Position numbers and translations under genes: made by a program
Shown: positions 24,216 through 33,687 of the stretch, piece by piece
Position numbering within the stretch: the stretch's first letter is position 1
How the letters are laid out: every line of letters starts with the position of its first letter
Notes under the pieces: generated by a model
The model's database searches: none
What the model saw: only the letters and a program-made list of their open reading frames with translations
Told to the model about the DNA's origin: nothing
Assembly (NCBI RefSeq): GCF_018131005.1
Contig: NZ_JAFCJK010000011.1
Coordinates: 180,857 to 244,856 of the forward strand
DNA length: 64,000 nucleotides
Source of the DNA: Bradyrhizobium lablabi
Lineage (GTDB): Bacteria; Pseudomonadota; Alphaproteobacteria; Rhizobiales; Xanthobacteraceae
Reading direction: 5' to 3'

Positions 24216-24998
24216 ATGGTCACCTTCTACGGCAAATCCTTCGCCTCCCGCCTGCTGATCGGCACGGCGCTCTATCCCTCGCCGGCGGTCATGCAGGCCG
24301 CGATCCGCGCCTCTGGCGCCGGCATCGTCACCGTGTCGCTGCGGCGCGAGGCGGCCGGCGGCAAGACCGGAGATGCATTCTGGTCGCTGATCCGCGAGCT
24401 CGGCGTCACCGTGCTGCCGAACACGGCCGGCTGCCGCAGCGTGCGCGAGGCGGTGACGACGGCGAAGCTCGCGCGCGAACTGTTCGGCACCTCCTGGATC
24501 AAGCTCGAGGTGATCGCCGACAACGACACGCTGCAGCCCGACGTGGTCGGCCTCGTCGAAGCCGCAACGATCCTGATCAAGGACGGCTTCGAGGTGTTCC
24601 CTTATTGCACCGAGGACCTTTCGGTCGCGACGCGCCTGGTCGAAACGGGGTGCAAGGTGGTGATGCCCTGGGCCGCGCCGATCGGCAGCGCCAAAGGCAT
24701 CATCAACCGCGACGCGCTGAAGCTTTTGCGCGACCGCCTGCCCGACATCACGCTGGTGGTCGATGCCGGCATTGGCGCGCCCTCGCATGCGGCCGAAGCG
24801 CTGGAGCTCGGCTACGACGCCGTGCTGCTCAACACCGCGGTGGCGAAGGCCGCCGATCCGGTCGCGATGGCAAATGCCTTCCGCCTCGGCGTCGAGGCCG
24901 GCCGCACCGCCCATGAGGCCGGGCTGATGGAAGCCCGCGACTTCGCCTCCCCCTCAACCCCTGTCCTCGGGACTCCGTTCTGGCATGCCGTATCCTGA
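24216..24998 (+). CDS. thiG: Thiazole synthase ThiG
   Basis: 260 aa TIM-barrel enzyme that joins 1-deoxyxylulose 5-phosphate, iminoacetate and ThiS thiocarboxylate into the thiazole phosphate. Start FYGKSFASRLLIGTALYPS, then ASGAGIVTVSLRR, LPNTAGCRSVREAV, the Schiff-base Lys in SWIKLEVI, DGFEVFPYCTEDL, VMPWAAPIGSAKGI and LVVDAGIGAPSHAAEALELG with DAVLLNTAVA: all core ThiG motifs. GGAG precedes the ATG by 6 bases. The 3' end overlaps thiE by 14 bases. Confidence 0.95.
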   Translation: MVTFYGKSFASRLLIGTALYPSPAVMQAAIRASGAGIVTVSLRREAAGGKTGDAFWSLIRELGVTVLPNTAGCRSVREAVTTAKLARELFGTSWIKLEVIADNDTLQPDVVGLVEAATILIKDGFEVFPYCTEDLSVATRLVETGCKVVMPWAAPIGSAKGIINRDALKLLRDRLPDITLVVDAGIGAPSHAAEALELGYDAVLLNTAVAKAADPVAMANAFRLGVEAGRTAHEAGLMEARDFASPSTPVLGTPFWHAVS

Positions 24999-25611
24999 TC
25001 GCCACGCGTATCCTGATCGATTCTATCCTGTGGTCGACAGCGTCGCCTGGGTCGAACGGCTCACGAAACTCGGCGTTGGCACCATTCAATTGCGCGCCAA
25101 GGATCTCGACGACGGAGAGGCATTGCAGATCGTCACCGACGCGCTCGCGATTACCAAGGGCACACCGACAAAACTCGTCGTCAACGATTATTGGCGGGCG
25201 GCGATCGTCGCCGGCGCCGAGCACCTGCATCTCGGCCAGGAAGACCTCGCCGATGCCGATCTCGCCGAGATCCGTAAGGCGCGGCTGACGCTCGGCATCT
25301 CCACCCATGACGACGCCGAGCTTGCGACCGCGCTTGCCGCGAAACCCGACTACGTCGCGCTCGGCCCGATCTTCTTCACCACGCTGAAGTCGATGCGGTT
25401 TGCGCCGCAGGGCATTCCGAAGATCACCGAATGGAAACAGCGCATCGGCGACATCCCGCTGGTTGCGATCGGCGGCATCAAGTTCGAGCACGCGGCCGAG
25501 ATCTTCGCCGCCGGCGCCGACTCGATCGCCGTCGTCAGCGACGTCACCCAGAACGCCGACCCCGACGCGCGGGTGCGGCAGTGGCTTGGCCAGGACGCCA
25601 GAGCCGCCTAA
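24985..25611 (+). CDS. thiE: Thiamine phosphate synthase ThiE
   Basis: 208 aa TIM barrel that couples HMP pyrophosphate and thiazole phosphate to thiamine phosphate. Visible: FYPVVDSVAWVERLTKLGVGTIQLRAKD with the QLR(A)K substrate motif, LVVNDYWRAAIVAGAEHLHLGQED, LGISTHDDAE, YVALGPIFFTTLK and VAIGGIKFEHAAEIFAAGADSIAVVSDV. All phosphate-binding loops are present. Its start lies inside the thiG 3' end; thiC follows 26 bases later. Confidence 0.94.
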   Translation: MPYPDRHAYPDRFYPVVDSVAWVERLTKLGVGTIQLRAKDLDDGEALQIVTDALAITKGTPTKLVVNDYWRAAIVAGAEHLHLGQEDLADADLAEIRKARLTLGISTHDDAELATALAAKPDYVALGPIFFTTLKSMRFAPQGIPKITEWKQRIGDIPLVAIGGIKFEHAAEIFAAGADSIAVVSDVTQNADPDARVRQWLGQDARAA

Positions 25612-25637
25612 CCAGGAATTTAAACGGAGGACACGTT

Positions 25638-27536
<1,899 letters not shown>

Positions 27537-27555
27537 GGTAGCACCACTCTCCATT

Positions 27556-27583
27556 GTCATGCCCGGTTTTGACCCGGGCATCC
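27556..27583. repeat. Short gcccggg palindrome
   Basis: TGCCCGG-ttttga-CCCGGGCA hairpin at about 27560-27580, of the same type as 8318-8342. It may assist termination after thiC. Confidence 0.55.
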
Positions 27584-27600
27584 GCATCCACGCGATAGCA

Positions 27601-27626
27601 AAGGCCGGTCGGAAGTCCGGCCTTTT
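27601..27626 (+). terminator. Rho-independent terminator of the thi operon
   Basis: AAGGCCGG (27601-27608) pairs with CCGGCCTT (27617-27624) around an 8-base loop, followed by TTTTTGC. A classic GC stem plus T tract about 65 bases after the thiC stop. Confidence 0.8.
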
Positions 27627-27701
27627 TGCTGCGAAGTCTTTGCCCTACTAGCGGTTCAGCAGCGGACATCGCGCGAGGTCCGAGCCGAGAGCCCAAGGAT
27701 T

Positions 27702-27783
27702 GTAGGGTGGGTTAGCGAAGCGTAACCCACCGAGCCTTCGGCAGACAATGGTGGGTTACGCCTTCGGCTAACCCACCCTACGA
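27702..27783. repeat. GTAGGGTGGGTTAGCG palindromic repeat, copy 1
   Basis: Opens with gtagggtgggttagcgaag and closes with its near complement, ggctaacccaccctacga. The arms also contain inner gcgtaaccca / tgggttacgc complementarity, so the whole unit can fold into a long branched hairpin. Related copies at 30846-30929, 31574-31691 and 33545-33661. Confidence 0.85.
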
Positions 27784-27792
27784 CTGCTCGAT

Positions 27793-27890
27793 AATCTGGA
27801 CGTGCGGGATTACGTGGCGGCGCTCAACGACAAGGGCATGGCGCAGATGAACGCCAAGTTCAAGAAGGCCGACATGCCCGACCTGCTGGC
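27793..27890 (+). pseudogene. thiC: Decayed thiC 3' fragment
   Basis: In frame this reads (L)DVRDYVAALND, KGMAQMNAKFKKADMPDLL. The intact ThiC C-terminus, 250 residues' worth of sequence aside, has DVRDYAATLND and DGMAQMSAKFREMGS at the same spacing except for an 18-residue gap. Upstream ThiC sequence is missing; the palindromic repeat copy 1 abuts its left edge. Translation after PDLL loses similarity. It is a remnant of a second thiC or of a partial duplication. Confidence 0.7.
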
Positions 27891-28125
27891 AAGCACCCAG
27901 GATGAAGCGTTGGGACAGCGACGCTGCCGAATTACCTCGCTTGCGCCCCTACGAGTTTCGGCGTTGAGTCCACGAGCGCAAGCGGGGCGCCGCTTAGTCC
28001 GATCAAACTCGAACAATCCTTCCGTTCTCATCGCGCGATGCGGACAGAACGCGGTACGCCCTTAGCGGATCGGAAGTGGCCGAGCGCGCGGCATGATGCG
28101 CGCACTTAACTAAGGGAGGAGAACG
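27891..28125. other. Gap before the amidohydrolase gene, nothing assigned
   Basis: No credible gene or clear consensus promoter seen here; the amidohydrolase ribosome site (GGGAGGAG) lies at its right edge. Confidence 0.4.
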
Positions 28126-29631
28126 ATGAGCAGTTGGCTTAGTGAACGTGAGCAGCGCCTCGTTGCCGGTGCCGAAGCAGCATCGGCTGCTACGCCGATC
28201 CCTACCCAGATCGTATCAAACGGCGAGTATCTACCGCCTCCGCAGAGCGCCATTCAGAAGCAGGTTGAAACGCGTATCAACGAACTCGCCGATGCCAACG
28301 GCAAACGGCTCGGCCTGAGCCGGCGGCAGTTCTTGCACACCAGCTGCGGCATGGCCGCGGCGTTTCTCGCAATGAACGATATCTACGGTAACGTTTTCCA
28401 GGTCGCGCCGGCCGAGGCCCGCGAACCCGAGTTGATGCTTGCCCGGTCGCAAAATCTCGCGGACCAGTTCATCTTTGACGTGCAGACCCACTTCGTCCGC
28501 GACGAGTTCGATCATAAGGAGCTGTTGGGACTGGCGCAGTTTGCGAGTGACCACTGGAATCCGAAGATGAAGGAGGAAGGCGTCTCGTCGCTCGCCCGCT
28601 ACAAGTTCCAGAATTACGTCAAGGAGATTTACTACGACAGCGACACCCATATGGCTCTCTTGAGTGGCGCGCCGTTTGACGATCCGAGCTGGTGGCTGCT
28701 ATCCAACGAACAGATCGTCAAGGCGCGTGAACTCATCAACGACTTTGCTGGCTCCCGGCGCCTGCTGGCGCACAGCGTCATAACGCCCAAACAGCCCGGC
28801 TGGATGGAGGAGGTTGACAAGGCAATCGAGGTCTACAAACCGGATTCCTGGAAGTCCTACACGATCGGCGATCCGCTGGCGCCCTCCAAGTTCCCCTGGC
28901 GCCTCGACGACGAGCAAGTGATGTATCCGTTCTACGAGAAGGCGGTGAAGGCGGGCATCAACACGCTGTGCATCCACAAGGGACTGCTGCCGCCCGATTA
29001 TGAGAAATCGTTTGCCGGCGTGTGGGAATACGCAACCGCTTGGGACATCGGAAAGGCGGCCAAGGATTGGCCGCAGATGAACTTCGTGATCTATCACTCT
29101 GCACTGCGGGCGTTCCTCGAGTTGCCGGACAAGGCGTGGGCGGATTTCGAACAAACCGGCCGCATCCAGTGGGCCTCGGATCTTGCGGAAATCCCGCAGA
29201 AATTCGGCGTCACCAATGTCTATGCCGAGTTGGGCACGTCATTTGCCAACTCGGCGGTCGCGCATCCGAAGTTCTGCGCCGCTCTTGTCGGCACGCTGAT
29301 CAAGGGCATGGGGGTGGATCATGTCATGTGGGGCACCGACTCGGTTTGGTATGGCTCACCGCAGTGGCAGATCGAGGCGCTGCGCCGGCTTGAAATCCCG
29401 GAGGACATGCAGAAAAAATACGGATTTGCACCGCTCGGCGACGCCAACAGCACCGTCAAGCAGCAGATCTTCTCCGGTAATGCGACCAGGTTCTACAAGA
29501 TCAAGCTGAGGGCCGCTGACAACAAGATGCCAGCCTTTTCCGAAGATCGCCTCGCGGCGCTCAAAAATGAATACACACTGGCGGCCAAGGAACCCTCCAA
29601 CCTGCGCTACGGGTACGTTCGTGCCGCATAG
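28126..29631 (+). CDS. Amidohydrolase (Amidohydro_2) with internal Tat-like motif
   Basis: 501 aa. Residues 1-63 are hydrophilic; then LSRRQFLHTSCGMAAAFLAM (about 63-82) looks like a twin-arginine signal placed unusually far from the N-terminus. The TIM-barrel hydrolase follows: FIFDVQTHFV with a metal-type xxH site, AHSVITP, PWRLDDEQ, NTLCIHKGLLPPDY, MNFVIYHSALRAF, and VDHVMWGTDSVWYGSPQWQIEA with the catalytic-type Asp, then an IFSGNATRFYKI end as in ACMSD/2-pyrone-4,6-dicarboxylate hydrolase relatives. GGGAGGAG precedes the ATG. Substrate unknown. Standing alone, between repeats. Confidence 0.8.
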   Translation: MSSWLSEREQRLVAGAEAASAATPIPTQIVSNGEYLPPPQSAIQKQVETRINELADANGKRLGLSRRQFLHTSCGMAAAFLAMNDIYGNVFQVAPAEAREPELMLARSQNLADQFIFDVQTHFVRDEFDHKELLGLAQFASDHWNPKMKEEGVSSLARYKFQNYVKEIYYDSDTHMALLSGAPFDDPSWWLLSNEQIVKARELINDFAGSRRLLAHSVITPKQPGWMEEVDKAIEVYKPDSWKSYTIGDPLAPSKFPWRLDDEQVMYPFYEKAVKAGINTLCIHKGLLPPDYEKSFAGVWEYATAWDIGKAAKDWPQMNFVIYHSALRAFLELPDKAWADFEQTGRIQWASDLAEIPQKFGVTNVYAELGTSFANSAVAHPKFCAALVGTLIKGMGVDHVMWGTDSVWYGSPQWQIEALRRLEIPEDMQKKYGFAPLGDANSTVKQQIFSGNATRFYKIKLRAADNKMPAFSEDRLAALKNEYTLAAKEPSNLRYGYVRAA

Positions 29632-29760
29632 AGCGTGATCGGTGAAGTGTGAGGCGGTTTTACCTCGCGACAAACGCGGAGCGCTTGCGCGGAGACATGC
29701 TCAAACAAAGCCAAAGCGCGATGATGATTCATGCAGATCGCATCGCGCTTTAGCGCCGAA
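29632..29760. repeat. Composite palindromic repeat
   Basis: 29636-29700 (gtgatcggtgaagtgtgaggcggtttt ... gacatgctcaaac) is an inverted relative of the 10016 and 49731 repeats. 29709-29756 (aaagcgcgatgatgattcat ... atcgcatcgcgcttta) is an inverted repeat like that at 49681-49719. Together they close the amidohydrolase transcript region. Confidence 0.65.
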
Positions 29761-29831
29761 CGCGACAGCTCTCGCTTCATGAGCCCCGCCCGAGGACAGC
29801 GCCAGTGCTCGCCGGCCGCGGTCGGTTCCAC

Positions 29832-29954
29832 CTACTGCGGCCAATCTGTGTAGACCACGATCACAAGCATGATCAAAGAGCCGGCCGCGACCACCGTCGC
29901 GCAGATCACCGCCCACTCTTCGAGCGCGGCGACAATGGCCGCCCGCCCGATCAT
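29832..29954 (-). CDS. Possible 40-residue membrane protein
   Basis: Short reading frame: MIGRAAIVAALEEW, then a hydrophobic helix (about 15-34) and the end VVYTDWPQ. GAAGAGA lies about 5 bases before the ATG, a reasonable ribosome site. One transmembrane segment with the N-terminus probably inside. No known family recognised; coding status depends on conservation elsewhere. Confidence 0.4.
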   Translation of the reverse strand: MIGRAAIVAALEEWAVICATVVAAGSLIMLVIVVYTDWPQ

Positions 29955-30267
29955 GTTTCTCTTCTGCGCGAAGCGCCAACCCGCCACACCCATTCGGAAA
30001 CTCCGTTTCCCACCAGCAGCGTCGGCTTGACTCTATCAACGCAAAGCGCTCGCAGGCTATCTGTCAATTCGGGTGGCACCAGCCTCGCCAATGGCGGAGA
30101 CGATCCTGTTCATCGATTCAGCGTCGCGCGTCAGGAAACGTCTACGCCGGCGGTTAACCCTGTTTGCAAACGGCCTGCACGCAGGTCTGGATGTTACGTG
30201 AGCCGCCGCCAAGTTGCCTTATTAGATCGCAGAATTTTCGCCGACACTATCAGGTCGGAGCAGCATC
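29955..30267. other. Intergenic stretch, nothing assigned
   Basis: About 310 bases upstream of both the 40-residue protein and the 30268 gene. No consensus EcfG, CtrA or Irr site seen. Confidence 0.4.
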
Positions 30268-30741
30268 ATGCTGAGAATGGTGTTGGTGGGCCTCCTCATC
30301 CCATTGGGTGTAGGATTACTAGCGGCAATGGAACTCAGAACTCCGCGGCCTACCGTGGCAGCGGTCGTCCAGCCCCATGCCGAAACGACCGTAGGCATTT
30401 CCGATTCACATGATGCGTTGGCGAAGGGTGATCGACTGGAGATTGCCGCTGCGAGCAACGAAAAGGCAGCGCAGCCATCTGTAGGCGACGAACGCATTTC
30501 TCCGTCGGAAGGCCAGAGTATCGGTCCTTCGGAGCCCCCGAGGGTGATCAACCACCATCGGCACCATCCCAAATCAAGGAAGGTTGGCGCTGTCCTTCCC
30601 AAGCCGAAGCCAAAGGAAGCCGATATCAAGCGAACTACCATTTCCGAGCGTTCGAGGGCTGCAAGCGACACCGAGCCCTGTCGACTGAGCGCATTTGGTG
30701 GTTTGCGTAAGGCTTTGAACTCAATCGACTGCGAGATCTGA
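30268..30741 (+). CDS. Hypothetical protein with N-terminal membrane helix
   Basis: 157 aa. Hydrophobic helix at about residues 3-20 (MVLVGLLIPLGVGLLAAM), a low-complexity polar middle with a His cluster (NHHRHHPK) and a Lys/Pro-rich stretch (PKPKPKEADIK), and an ordered-looking end CRLSAFGGLRKALNSIDCEI with two Cys about 20 residues apart that could pair in the periplasm. I do not recognise a named family. No operon partner. Confidence 0.55.
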   Translation: MLRMVLVGLLIPLGVGLLAAMELRTPRPTVAAVVQPHAETTVGISDSHDALAKGDRLEIAAASNEKAAQPSVGDERISPSEGQSIGPSEPPRVINHHRHHPKSRKVGAVLPKPKPKEADIKRTTISERSRAASDTEPCRLSAFGGLRKALNSIDCEI

Positions 30742-30845
30742 TTCAGCGGGGCATCCTGAGTTTGCCTTTGTCATTGCCGCGGCTGACACGCCATGAAGGC
30801 GCACTGGCAAACACCCGGCTGATGCTTCGTATCAAGGTGATGGAT

Positions 30846-30929
30846 CGTAGGGTGGGTTAGCGAAGCGTAACCCACCGAGCCCTCGCGCAAACAGTGGTGG
30901 GTTACGCCTTCGGCTAACCCACCCTACGA
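30846..30929. repeat. GTAGGGTGGGTTAGCG palindromic repeat, copy 2
   Basis: Nearly identical to copy 1, same arms and inner hairpins, differing mainly in the loop (gccctcgcgcaaacag). Confidence 0.85.
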
Positions 30930-30985
30930 CTGGCAATTCGTTCTCCTATCCGCAGACCGGTGTAAGTATCGATTATGCGCCGCCC

Positions 30986-31555
30986 ATGATAGAAGAGAGT
31001 CCATTGGTCGCATTGAAGATGCCCGACAACGCCCCTCATCGCCTCCCCGACCAACTCCGCGCCGACCTCCGTCTCGTCTTCGTCGGCACCGCCGCCAGCA
31101 CGCGCTCGGCCGCCGTCGGGCACTACTACGCCCATCCCGGCAATCGCTTCTGGCGAGCGCTGCATGAGGCAGGGATCGCGCCGCGGTGTTATCAGCCAAG
31201 CGAGTTCACAGCCCTGCTTGAGCTCGGCATCGGCTTCACCGATCTCTCCAAGTCCGGCGCCGGGATGGATCACCAGATCGCCACGCAATCCTTCGATGTC
31301 GCGGGCTTCCGCGCGAAGATCGAGACGCATCGTCCGCGGACCATAGCCTTCACCAGCAAGAAGGCGGCGAGCCTGTTCTACCGCAAGCCGACCAGCGCGA
31401 TTTCGCTCGGCAGGCAGCCATCGATGAGCGGCTTTCCCGAGGTTTTCGTGCTATGCTCGCCATCAGGCGCGGCGTCCGGACATTGGACGTTGCAGCCGTG
31501 GCGCGATCTGGCGGATTGGATCAACGGGCGGACAATGCCCGCCGATATGTGTTAA
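30986..31555 (+). CDS. mug: Mismatch-specific (G/U) DNA glycosylase family protein
   Basis: 189 aa. Uracil-DNA glycosylase superfamily, MUG/TDG branch, excising uracil or damaged bases opposite G. LRLVFVGTAASTRSAAVGHYYAHPGNRFW carries the motif A region (GxxP/N with the HPGNRFW substrate loop), GIGFTDLSK follows, and VLCSPSGAASGHW is the motif B (SPS..) loop. The usual motif-A Asn position reads Ala-Ala-Ser here, a divergence seen in some family members, so uracil specificity is uncertain. Two possible starts, 30986 and 31019; neither has a strong ribosome site. Confidence 0.78.
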   Translation: MIEESPLVALKMPDNAPHRLPDQLRADLRLVFVGTAASTRSAAVGHYYAHPGNRFWRALHEAGIAPRCYQPSEFTALLELGIGFTDLSKSGAGMDHQIATQSFDVAGFRAKIETHRPRTIAFTSKKAASLFYRKPTSAISLGRQPSMSGFPEVFVLCSPSGAASGHWTLQPWRDLADWINGRTMPADMC

Positions 31556-31573
31556 CGTGTAGAGAGTTCGCAG

Positions 31574-31691
31574 TTCGTAGGGTGGGTAGCGAAGCGTAAC
31601 CCACCGGGCCTTCGCGACAACGATGGTGGGTTACGCCTTCGGCCTTCGCTCGCAGAGCTACCGCGCGCGCAGTCGGCGAACCCACCCTACA
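31574..31691. repeat. GTAGGGTGGG palindromic repeat, copy 3 (long form)
   Basis: Same outer arms (gtagggtgggtagcg / cgaacccaccctac) but with an extra ccttcgctcgcagagctac segment in the right half, also present in copy 4. Confidence 0.8.
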
Positions 31692-31725
31692 ACCTAGTTC
31701 ACCCTGCGACTGACTCGAGACGCGA

Positions 31726-32115
31726 ATGGCTATGTTTCCGATCGACTGGGAGAAAACACCGAGCATCGATCGGCTTTCGGATGTGGCTCCATACTCGCAC
31801 ATCGAAATCGAAGACTATCTTTTTCGATGTCATTACCACCTGATGCTTGGCGAAGAGCCGACCGCGTTTGATATTGGCGGCCCGCACGCGCGGAGACAGG
31901 ACGCGCAAAGGCGGTATTGGTTGTTCGAGGCGCGTGACAGGACGACACAACGGCAATGGTTCGTTGTTGTCGGGACGGGACGAAGCCCGTTTGATCCGTC
32001 CGAAAGCATGAAGCGATGGATGTACGCCAGGACGAATGACGACGGCCTGTCACCCGATCAGTTTCTGGACGAAGAGTACCGCGAACAATTGGCGGCGGAT
32101 GCCCTGTCGCGTTGA
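31726..32115 (+). CDS. Hypothetical protein
   Basis: 129 aa, soluble, no signal peptide, rich in aromatic and charged residues: FPIDWEKTPSIDRL, DYLFRCHYHLMLGEEPTAFDIGG, RYWLFEARD and RQWFVVVGTGRSPFDP. The regular alternation and the ordered ends suggest a real small globular protein. I do not recognise the family. Start at ATG 31726 or two codons later; the ribosome site (GAGACG) is weak. It stands alone between repeat copy 3 and the YeeE/YedE genes. Confidence 0.55.
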   Translation: MAMFPIDWEKTPSIDRLSDVAPYSHIEIEDYLFRCHYHLMLGEEPTAFDIGGPHARRQDAQRRYWLFEARDRTTQRQWFVVVGTGRSPFDPSESMKRWMYARTNDDGLSPDQFLDEEYREQLAADALSR

Positions 32116-32240
32116 GTGGCCCGGTCCACGTCGCAGTTTAGCTTTGTCATTGCCTCGGCAGGCGCGCTATGATGGTGCACTGGCAAACGCCCGGCTGATG
32201 CTTCGCATCAAGATGATTGCACCGCAACGAGCCTGCCGCC

Positions 32241-32666
32241 ATGCATAACCTGACGCCACTCTCCGGACTTCTCGGCGGCGCGCTGATCGGGCTTGGCGCA
32301 GCGGCGCTGATGCTGCTCACCGGGCGGCTGGCCGGCGTCAGCGGCATTCTGGGCGGGTTGCTGCGGGCCGCGCCGTCCGATCGCGACTGGCGGATCGCGT
32401 TCGTCGCGGGGCTGATCGCGGCGCCGCTGATTGCGGCGCTGTTCGGCGCGCCGCTGCCGCGGCCCGTGATGACGTCGAGCCTCGCGATTGTCGCGATCGG
32501 CGGCCTGCTGGTCGGCTTCGGCAGCCGGATGGGCAATGGCTGCACCTCCGGCCATGGAGTCTGCGGCTTCGCGCGGCTGTCGGCGCGCTCGATCGCGGCG
32601 ACAATGATCTTCATGCTGACGGCGTTCGCAACGGTTGCGATCGTGCGTCACGGATTTGGAGGCTAG
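32241..32666 (+). CDS. YeeE/YedE family membrane protein, first half
   Basis: 141 aa with four hydrophobic helices (about residues 6-26, 48-68, 77-94, 115-135). The signature MGNGCTSGHGVCGFARLS carries the conserved Cys of YeeE/YedE (TsuA-like) sulfur-compound transporters, which move thiosulfate through Cys-relay sites. Split two-gene forms of this family are common. The start ATG 32241 was preferred to an upstream TTG. The ribosome site of the next gene lies inside its 3' end, so the pair is translationally linked. Confidence 0.85.
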   Translation: MHNLTPLSGLLGGALIGLGAAALMLLTGRLAGVSGILGGLLRAAPSDRDWRIAFVAGLIAAPLIAALFGAPLPRPVMTSSLAIVAIGGLLVGFGSRMGNGCTSGHGVCGFARLSARSIAATMIFMLTAFATVAIVRHGFGG

Positions 32667-32670
32667 CGCG

Positions 32671-33135
32671 ATGGCCGTTGTCGCGAGCTTCATCTGCGGA
32701 CTGATCTTCGGCGCGGGGCTGCTGATCTCGGGCATGACCGATCCGCAGAAGGTGCTCGGCTTCCTCGACCTGTTTGGCGCGTGGGATGCGACGCTGGCCT
32801 TCGTGATGGCGGGAGCGGTCGCCGTGGCGGCTGCCGGCTTTGCCGTCGCGCGCGGCCGCGCCGCGCCGGTGTTGGCGACGAAGTTTTCGTGGCCGGATCG
32901 CCGCGACATCGATACCCCGTTGGTTGCAGGCTCGGTGTTGTTCGGCATTGGCTGGGGTCTCGTCGGCATCTGCCCGGGACCTGCGCTGGTCAACCTGGCA
33001 GGGCTCAGCCTGCCGATCATCGTATTCGTCGTTGCGATGATCCTCGGCATGATCGGCTACGAACTCTGGCGCCGCCGGCCTGTCGCCGCACACGCAATCG
33101 AAGCTCCCGCAATTCCATCTCGTGCCGACGGGTGA
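32671..33135 (+). CDS. YeeE/YedE family membrane protein, second half
   Basis: 154 aa partner of the preceding gene. Helices at about residues 3-23, 43-63, 88-106 and 112-130. FGAGLLISGMTDPQKVLGFLDLFGAWD and GIGWGLVGICPGPALVNL are the hallmarks of the second YeeE/YedE module, with a Cys in GICPGP. GGAGG lies 8 bases before the ATG. The three-gene run with ridA suggests one transcript. Confidence 0.85.
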   Translation: MAVVASFICGLIFGAGLLISGMTDPQKVLGFLDLFGAWDATLAFVMAGAVAVAAAGFAVARGRAAPVLATKFSWPDRRDIDTPLVAGSVLFGIGWGLVGICPGPALVNLAGLSLPIIVFVVAMILGMIGYELWRRRPVAAHAIEAPAIPSRADG

Positions 33136-33138
33136 CCC

Positions 33139-33525
33139 ATGACCTCGATCAAGCACTTTCCTCCGCCGCCCGGCGTCAAGGCGCCGCCGCTGTCCTTCGG
33201 CGCCCGCGTCGGCGACCTGCTGTTCATCTCGGGCATTCCCGGCTTCGACGCCAATGGCGGGCTGCCCGACGGCTTCGAGGCGCAGTTCGCCAATGTCGTC
33301 GTCAACATCAAGCGGGTGCTGACCGAGGCGGGCGGAACGCTCCACGATCTCGTCAAGGTCAATGTGCTGCTGACGCGCGCCTCCGACGTCGCGACGATGA
33401 ACGCGCTCTATGCCGGCGCGTTCGGTCCGCCGCCCTACCCCGCGCGCACCACCTGCGTCGTGGTGGCGCTGCCCAATCCGCAGATGCTGATCGAGATCGA
33501 GGGCGTGGCAGCGTTGAAGGAGTGA
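33139..33525 (+). CDS. RidA family protein
   Basis: 128 aa, trimeric enamine/imine deaminase family that destroys reactive 2-aminoacrylate and relatives. Motifs: GDLLFISGIPGFDANG, the FANVVVNIKRVLTEAGGTLHDLVKVNVLL helix-strand, and AYxx-like YPARTTCVVVALPNPQMLIEIEGVA, where the Arg corresponds to the substrate-carboxylate Arg of RidA. It starts 3 bases after the second YeeE/YedE gene, so co-transcribed with it. Which RidA subgroup it belongs to cannot be assigned. Confidence 0.88.
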   Translation: MTSIKHFPPPPGVKAPPLSFGARVGDLLFISGIPGFDANGGLPDGFEAQFANVVVNIKRVLTEAGGTLHDLVKVNVLLTRASDVATMNALYAGAFGPPPYPARTTCVVVALPNPQMLIEIEGVAALKE

Positions 33526-33544
33526 CGTCGTCGGTTCGAAGGCT

Positions 33545-33661
33545 TGTAGGGTGGGTTAGCGAAGCGTAACCCACCAGCCATCTCGCGAGCGATCGGTGGG
33601 TTACGCCTTCCGCCTTCGCTCGCACAGCTACGGCGCACGCGGTCGGCTAACCCACACTACG
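33545..33661. repeat. GTAGGGTGGGTTAGCG palindromic repeat, copy 4 (long form)
   Basis: Outer arms gtagggtgggttagcgaag and ggctaacccacactac, with one mismatch against copies 1-2 and the extra cttcgctcgcacagctacg segment found in copy 3. Confidence 0.8.
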
Positions 33662-33687
33662 GAGCTACTAGGAACCAACGCCATCTC

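Noticed and set aside
25431..25637. Upstream extension of thiC
   Set aside because: It overlaps thiE, and the ATG at 25638 has a strong ribosome site and begins the conserved protein.
27702..33661. CRISPR array suggested by repeated palindromes
   Set aside because: The repeats are kilobases apart, each between different genes, with no regular spacers and no cas genes.
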